This document shows, piece after piece, positions 20,432-27,903 of a stretch of 27,903 bases of DNA. Origin of the DNA: Oehlia diaphana. Lineage: Eukaryota > Glomeromycota > Glomeromycetes > Glomerales > Glomeraceae. The notes beneath the pieces are model-generated. The model did not search any database. It saw only the letters and a list, made by a program, of their open reading frames with translations, and was not told the origin of the DNA. Every line of letters begins with the position of its first letter. The stretch's first letter is position 1. Made by a program: the position numbers and the translations under genes. The DNA is taken from positions 1 through 27,903 of the forward strand of contig QZLH01000867.1 of the NCBI GenBank assembly GCA_003833135.1, in the 5' to 3' direction.

Positions 20432-22374
20432 ATGGCTGATATAGGTGAAGTATCGCATCAAAAGTCAAGTAGTGAAGAAGAGGAAGAGGCAGAAGATTTA
20501 GCACAGAGAATTTTATACGATCCACAAAAATGGCCATACTTAAAGAAATATCGCATTCTTTTTCTCGTAGCCTTACCAGCATTTCTCACTCCGTTATCGA
20601 ATACGTACGTAATTTGTAGACCTACTCGTATAGATAAGAACCTTTTTTTTTAAAAAAATTTTTTTTTTTTTTTTAGATCATTGTATCCTGCGATATCAGA
20701 TATGAAAGAAGAATTTGAAACTACTGCTATAATTATAAATTTGTTACGTAAGTGCAATAATAATATAATGTTGTGATGAAATACAACATATATATAGTTT
20801 GTTAAGTTGTTCATAATTTAATTTAACGTAAATACAGTTGGAATTTATATCATTTTTCGAGGAATAGCAGTAAGTTTAAAAGATGTTTAAATGTTCCTTA
20901 TAAATTTAATGTTTTATTCCTTCTAAAAAAATTTTTTTTTTTATATATATTTAAAAGCCAATATTTTGGTCGTCATATTCAGATCAACTTAAAACCAGAA
21001 AAAGAGTGTATTTGGCTTCATTGTTGATATATACAATGAGTAATATAATATGCGGATTTGCAAAAAATGCAATTATATTGATACTTTTTGGGATAATACA
21101 ATCAATTGGAATTTCAGCTGCTCTTAGTCTTGGTGGTGGAACTGTTAGTGATGTATTCATTCCGGCTGGTAAGATCTTTATTAAGTATTTATTTTTTTGC
21201 TTTTTTACTTTTTTATTTATTTTTCTCTAATTTTAATTATAGAACGTGGAAAAGCGTATGCCATTTATCTCGTTGGATATTTCATTGCGCTTGCGAGCGG
21301 ACAAAACATTGGTGATTTAATAACAAATTCATTGGGATGGCGTTGGGTATTTTATATATTAGCGATATTAGGAGGTGCAACGCTTTTACTCATAACGTCA
21401 TTCTTACCCGAGACATTTAGAGAGCCGGAGGAAAAGTTTATTTCAAAACCACATATAATTCGAATTATAAGAGAATCACAACCACAATCACCATCAGAAG
21501 AATCAAAATCATTTACACAAAAAAAATCTTACAATCCTTTGTTACCATTAAAATTATTACTACAATTAAATATTACCTTTTCAATATTAAGTAAATCATT
21601 AGTTAATTTAATTATATATACGCAAAGTATATTAATCACAAAAATGTTTTCTTATTATTATAATGTATCAAACTTATATCTTTTATTTGCTTATATAAGT
21701 CCTCCTGTTGGTTATTTGATTGGTAGTTTTATTGCTGGAATATATTCTGATCGCCTTGCGGGATATGAAAGTGATATTGAAACGAGGAAGGAAAAAGAAA
21801 TGAAAAAAGAAGAAAAAAAGAGACTTATGAAAGAAGAAACTATGGAAGTTATGCAAAACATATTAGAAAATAGAGATATAATTTATAGATTTCCTGTAAT
21901 GAGAATTAAAGTGGCATTTTATTCAAGTTTGATAGTACCTTTATTCATTGTAGCCTACGGATGGTTAACTCAGATTAAAGTTCACATTTTAATACCACTG
22001 ATAATTTCATTCTTAGGTAAGTTAAAGTTTTAAATAATTTTTTTTTTTATCGTGAAAATAATAATAAAAAAAAACTAACTTGATAATAAAAAAAAAATCA
22101 TCCTGTAGCTGGAATTGGATTACAAGGTCAATGTAATTGTATTTCAACATATTTGATTGATGCAAACCCAGGAAAAAGTGCTTCAGCATTAGCATTAAGT
22201 GATTTTATTTCGTATTTTTTTGTAGCTATTTTAATAGTATTAGTTAATCCTCTTGTAGATTTAATAGGCATGGGGTTCACATATACTATTATGGCATTTT
22301 TCAGTATTCTTAGTATTATACTTTTGGTTATTGTATTTAAAAATGATGAAAAATGGAGAAGTGTTAATTTATAA
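20432..22374 (+). CDS. major facilitator superfamily transporter, DHA1 (drug/polyamine:H+ antiporter) type
   Basis: Six exons: 20432-20604, 20677-20747, 20838-20869, 20958-21168, 21243-22016 and 22109-22374. All have GT-AG introns and phases that agree, giving 508 residues. Exon 3 is only 32 nt. The N-terminus is acidic (SSSEEEEEAED). TM1 (~40-58) is followed by SLYPAISDMKEEFETT, typical of DHA1 proteins. TM2 leads to a motif-A-like loop, SSYSDQLKTRKRVYL (the usual G-x-L-x-D-R-x-G-R-R is much altered but D and basic residues remain). TM4 has GISAALSLGGGTVSDVF, followed by ERGKAYAIYLVGYF and GWRWVFYILAILGG with LPETFREPEE. A highly charged loop (ETRKEKEMKKEEKKRLMKEE) lies between TM8 and TM9, and twelve segments can be counted. 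Motif C normally reads G-P-x-x-G-G; here it is ASGQNIGDL. Substrate unknown; plasma membrane or vacuole inferred. Confidence 0.93.
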
Positions 22375-22406
22375 AGGAATGAATTTTGTTCACTTTTGTT
22401 TTAAAT

Positions 22407-22412
22407 AATAAA
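22407..22412 (+). terminator. possible polyadenylation signal of the MFS gene
   Basis: AATAAA about 33 nt after the stop codon at 22374. Plausible by position, but such words are frequent in AT-rich DNA. Confidence 0.4.
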
Positions 22413-22692
22413 AATATATGGGTATAATAAATTCCTGTTCTTGAGTTATAAGTAAAATTAAATATTTCTAATATATTGTTATTTGTATAATTATTTATGT
22501 GATTACATAATATTTGATTGTCAATAAAAATTATCCCTTGCACCTTTTATAGATCATCTATGACTATCCACCACACATCTCTTCGAGAATTCTGAGCTCT
22601 CGCTTAACAAAACAATTAATTAATATAAATAATATGAATGTAATTAAAAATGAAAAAGTCAAGTTAAATAATAAATAATAACCAGAACTCAT

Positions 22693-22826
22693 CTAAAAGT
22701 TTTTTATGAACTTTTCATCACTACTATATTGATTTCTGTTATTCCATAAGCTAGCAATTAATTTTGGATTTAATAGAATATCACACATTAAAGCGTAAAT
22801 ATTAAATATAACGCTAAAATAATTTT
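22693..22826 (-). other. short open frame, possible exon or gene remnant
   Basis: Minus-strand reading gives NYFSVIFNIYALMCDILLNP and then KLIASLWNNRNQYSSDEKFI before a stop (22695-22693). Composition looks protein-like rather than random AT translation, and an ATG is available at 22788. No family recognised. It lies about 420 bp from another minus-strand frame at 23249-23443, and the two may be pieces of one decayed gene. Confidence 0.3.
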
Positions 22827-23248
22827 AATCAAAATGAACAAATCTCATATATAATTTTATAATATATAAAATTTATAATTATTTTGATATTTTGAAATCA
22901 GGGTAACAGTTTGAACATAAATTTTACAGTATATATAATATTATATATCATTATCTTTTAATGTATAATAATTCAGAATTTTATGTTGATTTTCCAATAG
23001 TTTTAATTTTAACTTTCTTGTTATTATACTCTTATTGAATTTATTATTTAGATATAAATTTAATTTGATTATAAGAATTATGTAACTTCCCAGTTTAAGC
23101 TACTAGGTTCAATAAAATAGTTAATTTTGAAATACTGTATTATAGAAAGCTAAGAATGCTCTTTTATTTCAGCTTATTTTATGATTTAATTTAGCATCAA
23201 TATTTTATTATATAAAAAGTAAGTATATGACTGGCTCATTAAATCCTC

Positions 23249-23443
23249 TTAAATCAATTGGCCGGTATAAATATGCATCAGTCCACAATTGGGGCATACC
23301 ATACATATAGGGTTAAAATAATTATTTTCACAGGACTTTAGCATCAATCCCCATGTATGATTGATTTCTTTAATGTCCATAAGTTTCTGGAATTTTAAAA
23401 TTCTAGTTAAAATTGTATCAGATAGTAGATTGTATTGAGCATA
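23249..23443 (-). other. short open frame with a CxxC zinc-ribbon-like tail
   Basis: Minus-strand frame open from 23443 (after a TAG) to the stop at 23249: YAQYNLLSDTILTRILKFQK, LMDIKEINHTWGLMLKSCEN, then CMVCPNCGLMHIYTG. The first ATG is at 23380 (43 residues). The cysteines C-x2-C-x2-C with a following His resemble half of a zinc ribbon. There is no partner CxxC in the window, so this is an exon or a truncated element protein. Family unknown. Confidence 0.35.
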
Positions 23444-24177
23444 CTATAAGTACTATTTATTATAATTAAATATAAGTTATTCAAAATCAAGTTCGTTTAA
23501 AAATCAGTTCAAAATTTTTTTCTAGTGATTTTAATGCCTATACAAAGAGTACTTTTTTTGGTGAAATAAGAATATATATATATATGTGGTATCCTTTTTT
23601 TGTAGAAAATGAAAAGGTACTATCGTCATATATTAAATCCAATTGAAAGAAATATTTGTGTATTATTATAATTAATATCATCTTAAATTTTTTTAATATT
23701 AGCATAAATTATTTATATTTATAAAATTTATGGCAAGTTTTATTAAAGCTTTGTTTCTTCATAATTTATGTTGTGGATTGAATATTAACTTTAATTAGGA
23801 ATGTTAATAATGCAATAATAGAAATATGTCGAAATTACTTGATTTTATTTTAATGAGTTATATGATATTTTCAATGTTAATTTTCTTTAAATATACAATA
23901 TTTATAATTTTTTCTATATTTTTTTTAAAAAGTAATTATAAAGATGAAAATAAATAAAGATTCAACTTTTAGGTCTTCCTTATTCAATTCATATATATAA
24001 AACTAATATATATTTTCTACTAAACTTGATTAATTCTTCAGGATTATTTAAGTAGAAGTTATCTTTTTACCTAAATATAGAAAAGTATCTTTTTTTTTAA
24101 TATAAATTGCTAAATTGCATATGTATAGAATTAGCTTTTTTTTTTTTGACTTTTTTTAAAAATTGTGAAGTTTATGA

Positions 24178-24357
24178 CTATCAGAAAGTAATTGTGTTGA
24201 AGGATGCTGCAAGTGTTGTGAGGGATTCGAGGGATATGAAGACTGTTGCTGTGACGAGTAATGTTGCGAGGGGTATGAGGGATACGAAGATTGTTGTGCG
24301 ACGAGGAATAATCAAGGTCATTTTGTGGACTTTTTGATTTCAAGTAATTTTTTATAA
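24178..24357 (+). pseudogene. Cys-rich 48-bp-repeat coding remnant
   Basis: The frame beginning at 24178 reads NCVEGCCKCCEGFEGYEDCC, CDE, a TAA (24259-24261), then CCEGYEGYEDCCATRNNQGH to a stop at 24355. The two units (24214 and 24262) are DNA repeats of period 48 in the same frame, which argues this is the correct frame. It therefore carries an in-frame stop between the repeats and has no start codon nearby. Local G content is high against the AT background. It is a fragment of a cysteine-rich, acidic, tyrosine-containing repeat protein. The 76-residue plus ORF and the antisense ORF here are other-frame shadows. Confidence 0.45.
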
Positions 24358-24359
24358 TT

Positions 24360-25985
24360 ATATAATAATTTAGAAATATTAAATGTTGTATCTACTGTTT
24401 ATAATATTATAATAATATTATTATAAAATTTTAAAGCTATATGATATAAGGAGCATAAGAGTTAATGATAACTGTTATATTATTAAAAAAGTTTAAAATT
24501 ATAGTATATGAATAATGTGAGAATATTGAAAAAAAAAGTATACTTAATGTGAAAGGATTTAAAAAAAAAAATTAATAATAATAAAGTAAAAATAAAGTAA
24601 AATAGTTTGATATAAGGTCAAACTTAAAAACATGAAAATAATCAAAGGACATATATATAATAAATTTATTTTAATTATCAAAAATTTGACTTATAGTGTC
24701 ATTAAATCAGTTCCCAAAATACTTCTGGTAATAAACTGAATTTTGTAGCTTGTTACGTCTAGATATGTATTGGTGATTTTTAGTTTTACATTTTGGTATA
24801 AAATATATTCTTTTATATAGCTAATTAATAATGTCTTTTTTTGTAATAATTTTTTAGAAAATTTATAGATAGTCATAATTAAAAATTTTTAACATAGACG
24901 TTAAAAATTATGAATATGTTGAGTTCTCGTCTTATATCGATTAACTCATCCATCATTGCCCAACTCCATTACACATTATATGAACTCTGTGCATGTCAAG
25001 CATGTTTATATTGGTTTTGGGATATAAAAATTCGAGTAAAAAGAAAGTCGTAAAATGATACTTTTTTTTAAAAAAAAATTGACATGTTTATAAATATTTC
25101 ATATGTTTGAATTTTTTCATTTTTCTCTCATTTCCTAAATTAACAAAAAAATAAATTTTCTTAATAAATATTATCAACTTTTTAAAGTCATATATACAAT
25201 ATATAATTAATTATTATCTTTTTTAGTTTAATAATTGAAACACTTTTCATAACCAATTTTAAATTGGACTTTCAAGCTTGTTTCTATATTAGTAATATTT
25301 ATATATTTATTTTATTTTGGAAAATAAAATACTCTATGAATTCTTATTCTTTTTTTATTTAATTATATTTTTATATTCTAATAACAATAAAGAATTATTA
25401 GAATTTAGGTAATAAAACCATGGAATATAATTAATATAATTGTTTGATAAAAACTGATCAATAATGTAAGTGATTTAAGATTGACAATTAAAAAAGAAAT
25501 CCAATAAGAATTTATAAAATTATTCCAATATTCTCCCATTAAGGGTCTAAATTTACCTTAAGCTTGATAATAATAGATTTGATCGATTATCTTGTACGTC
25601 TTTTCAAAATAATCTCTTATCAAAACAAAAAATGTTAATTAACATGGTCGTACAAATTTCATTACGAATCATATAATCGAAAAACAAAATCATTTTCATA
25701 TGTAGAAGACAGTTTTAATTATAATGATTTAGAGAACTATCATCCCAAAAAGGATAATAATTAAAATAAAAAAAAAATCTATTTTCCTATTGTCATAAAT
25801 AAAAATATTCCAATTCAATTAATAGAAATCTATTTTCAGAAACCTATTATCGTTGTTTATTGTCATTTTTTGTATAGTTACCAATAATTTTAAATAAAAT
25901 AAATACGGTAGTTTATATTCACATATATTCTAAACAAATCTTTCGTTTTCGGAGAATAATATGTAATAGTTATTTCGCAAGGAAA
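24360..25985. other. AT-rich spacer, no gene seen
   Basis: Mostly A/T runs and short simple words. The minus ORF at 24691-24876 is AT-driven low-complexity translation with no motif. Nothing else supportable. Confidence 0.45.
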
Positions 25986-25988
25986 TCA

Positions 25989-26141
25989 ATGATTTTCACG
26001 GCGCAATATCCTAGGTTTAATAAAAGTTTTGATGCGGGCTTAATAATGATAGCTAAAAGAACTTCAATGAAAGAAGATTTGTTTGAATCGTTAGCATTTC
26101 TTAAAAGAAATAGTAATATTACTGGTAGAATGCTTAATTGA
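25989..26141 (+). mobile_element. hAT-family transposase C-terminal fragment
   Basis: A 50-residue frame reads MIFTAQYPRFNKSFDAGLIM, IAKRTSMKEDLFESLAFLKR, NSNITGRMLN. The pattern S-F-D-A-G-x-x-x-x-x-K-R-T-S-[ML]-x-x-[DN]-L-F-E-x-L-x-F-L-K-R-N is that of the C-terminal dimerisation region (hATC) of hAT DNA transposases, where the usual form is F-S-x-A-G then K-R-x-x-L-x-P-x-x-x-x-x-L-x-F-L-K. Everything N-terminal (zinc-finger BED, RNase-H-like catalytic core) is missing upstream, so it is a fossil. The ATG is incidental. No terminal inverted repeats are identified near it. Confidence 0.65.
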
Positions 26142-26230
26142 TTAATATATTATTTAAATAGCGAAAATGTAATATAATTAATTAATTATAATAAATAATT
26201 ACTGCGCTAGTAAGCCTAGGATCCGTTACT
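26142..26230. other. short AT-rich flank
   Basis: AT-rich with TTAATTAATTA runs. It would hold the 3' end of the hAT element, but no inverted repeat end is recognised. Confidence 0.3.
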
Positions 26231-26235
26231 AACCG

Positions 26236-26331
26236 ACACAGGATTCCTTTTTTTTTTTTTTTGAAACGGTTAACTCCATAACAACACAGGATACTTTTTT
26301 TAAAACGATTAACTCCATAACAGCATTAGGG
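26236..26331. repeat. two-copy 48-bp direct repeat
   Basis: ACACAGGATTCC-T(n)-GAAACGGTTAACTCCATAAC (26236) is followed by ACACAGGATAC-T(n)-AAAACGATTAACTCCATAAC (26284). Each unit contains a long T-run between two conserved blocks. It is non-coding and of unknown identity. Confidence 0.65.
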
Positions 26332-26334
26332 TCA

Positions 26335-26770
26335 TCCGAAGCTCTAACTCACAACTCACGGGTTATTACGATTTAATTTAACATACATCATGAGCGTTAC
26401 ATTCTTATGTCTAAATGTAGTCTTTTATGTTATTTAACGTTCTTTTGATGATTTATTCTAAAATTCTATATGTCATTTCTTTTCTCTGTACGTGATGAAT
26501 ATTAATAAGAATTGGTTTTAATATAAAACTATTAGTAATACTTATATAAATAAATAGATAAATATATATACATATATGTCGGTACTTATTTATAACTATT
26601 AAATAAATATGCCCAGATGAAAAATGAGCCACGAAGTTGTGCTGATATTATAATTAATTTATAATGTAATATTATTTTCAGAGGAAAATAGCACTTTGTT
26701 TTAACGTTACTATAAAAAATGTATAACAAAGCAAAATAAAAATTTTACAAATATAAATTTGCTAAATGAT
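26335..26770. other. AT-rich spacer, no gene seen
   Basis: No coding frame or repeat beyond TATATA runs. Confidence 0.4.
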
Positions 26771-26771
26771 G

Positions 26772-26952
26772 CCCTATAAAAAAGTAGATACGTTTTTGTA
26801 TACTGAGAGCGTATCTCTCAAGATACGTTTTGTATACTGAGAGTACCGAAAAAAATGTATCACGTGAGATACGAATTGTGCATTCTCTCGTATCTCTCAG
26901 TATACAAACGTATCTTTCAGTATATACGACGGATCTACTTTTTTTTATAGGG
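26772..26952. mobile_element. 181-bp MITE, near full-length hairpin
   Basis: Left end CCCTATAAAAAAGTAGATAC; the right end reverse-complements to CCCTATAAAAAAAAGTAGAT. Inside, GATACGTTTTTGTATACTGAGAG and its repeats on the left pair with the right arm (reverse complement GATACGTTTGTATACTGAGAG), so nearly the whole unit can fold back on itself. GTATACTGAGAG occurs twice directly on the left and twice (once altered) inverted on the right. Near the middle is ATCACGTGAGAT. No open frame. It is a non-autonomous element, and no obvious target-site duplication is seen. Confidence 0.75.
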
Positions 26953-27220
26953 AACTAGTATTCACCTGTTAACTACGTTAACAGTTAGGGGTAAATCTGC
27001 TTTTCAATTTTATTAACAATTCTTAAAAAAAAAATTATTTTTTAATTATTCTTTGGGTTTTGCTAAAGATCACCACTCACCAGTAATGATTTTCACTAAT
27101 AGTGATTTTCACTATACGTAAATTTAATTGGTTAATTTTTTGCATTGTGACACAATTTTTATTTTTTAGTGACTTCAAACTATTTTTGTTATGGCTCTTT
27201 TATTTTTTGCCTAATAACAT
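26953..27220. other. AT-rich spacer
   Basis: Contains short near-repeats (CACTCACCAGTAATGATTTT and CACTAATAGTGATTTTCACT), but no gene. Confidence 0.4.
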
Positions 27221-27540
27221 AAAGATCAATAAAAACACGAAAATCAAGGATAAGATTAAAGGGTAATCACATCCCAAAGATAAAGAACACAAAGATCAAT
27301 AAAAAACACGAAAATCAAGAATAAGATCAAAGGGTAACCACATTTCAAAGATAAAGAACACAAAGATCAATAAAAAACACGAAAATTAAGGATAAGATCA
27401 AAGGGTAACCACATCCCAAAGATAAAGAACACAAAGATCAATAAAAAATGCAAAAATTGAGGATAAGATCAAGGTAATCACATCCCAACACAAAGATCAA
27501 TAAAAATGCAAAAATCAAAGATCAGATCAGAAATGTTAGT
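27221..27540. repeat. minisatellite array, ~70-bp unit, about five copies
   Basis: The word AAAGATCAATAAAAA starts units at 27221, 27291, 27362, 27433 and 27492 (periods 70, 71, 71, 59). Units 1-3 share CACGAAAATCAAG-ATAAGAT-AAAGGGTAA and CCACAT, ending in AAAGATAAAGAACAC. Units 4 and 5 are shortened and diverged. This is strongly A-rich on the plus strand. Confidence 0.9.
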
Positions 27541-27903
27541 AGTGTTCTCAAATCAAAAAAAAACCAAAAAAGAAACAAAAAAACAAATGCAAATACTCAC
27601 TTCAAAGCCAAAATCTAGAGCCCAAGTCCATCCCTAAAGAAAAAGAAACAAAAAATAACACAAATATCACTCTAAAACCAAAATCTTAAGTCCAGTAATA
27701 TTCAAGTTCATTCCTAAAGAAAAAGAAAGGAAAAGAAACGTTAGTAGCGTTCCTAAATCAAAAAAAAAAAACAAAAACAAACAAAAAAACAATTGCAAAT
27801 ACTTGCCCCAAAGCCGAAATCTAGTGTCCAGTAATATCCAAGTTTATTCCTAAAGAAAAAGAAAGGAAAAGGAACGTTAGTAGCGTTCCCAAATAAAAAA
27901 AAA
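27533..27903. repeat. second minisatellite, period about 135 bp, running off the window
   Basis: GTTAGTAGCGTTC (or TGTTAGTAGTGTTC) marks units at about 27536, 27739 and 27875. Between them recur CCAAAATCTA..., GTCCAGTAATATTCAAGTT and TTCCTAAAGAAAAAGAAAGG (about 27713 and 27848; a variant at 27631). The last full period is about 135-136 bp and the array is cut by the end of the window. It directly follows, and may share origin with, the 70-bp array. Confidence 0.8.

Larger units (their letters stand above)
22375..24170. other. AT-rich region with only small coding remnants
   Basis: Apart from a likely polyadenylation signal and two short minus-strand frames listed separately, I find no gene. 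CpG is sparse, so some of it may be old repeat DNA. Confidence 0.45.

Noticed and set aside
21106..21315. Plus-strand 69-residue ORF overlapping the MFS gene
   Set aside because: Out-of-frame shadow crossing intron 4 of the transporter.
24107..24343. Overlapping plus 76-residue and minus 70-residue ORFs
   Set aside because: Both are alternative frames of the Cys-rich repeat; the repeat period and amino-acid conservation favour the frame starting at 24178.
24691..24876. Minus-strand 61-residue ORF
   Set aside because: AT-rich random translation, no homology-like motif, no supporting splice or neighbour.
1..27903. tRNA, rRNA or CRISPR features
   Set aside because: No B-box-like GGTTCGAATCC with a matching cloverleaf, no rRNA-like GC-rich blocks, and the tandem repeats have no spacer architecture of a CRISPR array.

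Overview
The window looks like nuclear DNA of a very AT-rich fungus, most likely an arbuscular mycorrhizal (Glomeromycotina, Rhizophagus-like) genome. The evidence is short GT-AG introns, sparse genes in long A+T-rich spacers, long A/T homopolymers, degenerate non-LTR retrotransposons whose reverse transcriptases carry a G-I-D-Q-G-E-V motif, GC-rich and palindromic miniature elements, and a repeat motif (F-F-Y...Y-H-V/I-T-C-K) of a kind I associate with uncharacterised families in that group. The lineage is inferred from style and memory, not from a database search. I see no rRNA, tRNA or CRISPR array.

Layout. (1) 372-1436 (+): an uncharacterised gene rebuilt here from three exons; it contains a duplicated ~100-residue unit, with four copies of an FFY/YHxTCK motif. 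(2) 1437-4500: AT-rich spacer with one doubtful ORF (1952-2215) and an inverted repeat. (3) 4535-5212 (+): an unrecognised gene with one good intron but two one-base frame breaks, probably a young pseudogene. (4) 5216 to about 16400: a retrotransposon graveyard. At least four to five fragments of non-LTR (LINE-like) elements lie on the minus strand: reverse-transcriptase fingers and palm, RNase H, and a C-terminal C-x2-C-x8-H-x3-C finger. Most of this block is strikingly depleted in CpG, as expected after long cytosine methylation and deamination; the copy at 5227-5632 is not depleted and looks younger. A frameshifted plus-strand fragment of unknown origin lies at 6089-6369. (5) 16400-19000: spacer holding small tandem repeats and a nested pair of miniature inverted-repeat elements at 18086-18480. 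(6) 19024-19912 (-) and 20432-22374 (+): the only two clearly intact genes, divergently arranged around a 519-bp intergenic region. They encode a two-exon multi-pass membrane protein resembling the long TspO/MBR-like tryptophan-rich proteins and a six-exon major facilitator superfamily (MFS) transporter of the DHA1 type. (7) 22375-27903: AT-rich DNA with small coding remnants (a CxxC zinc-ribbon-like ORF, a Cys-rich 48-bp repeat ORF with an internal stop, a hAT transposase C-terminus), a 181-bp hairpin MITE and, at the right edge, a minisatellite array running out of the window.

Functionally, the two intact genes are both membrane proteins and could share a regulatory region, but no shared pathway can be shown from sequence. 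The rest is mostly repeat biology: retroelement burial, DNA-transposon fossils and miniature elements.
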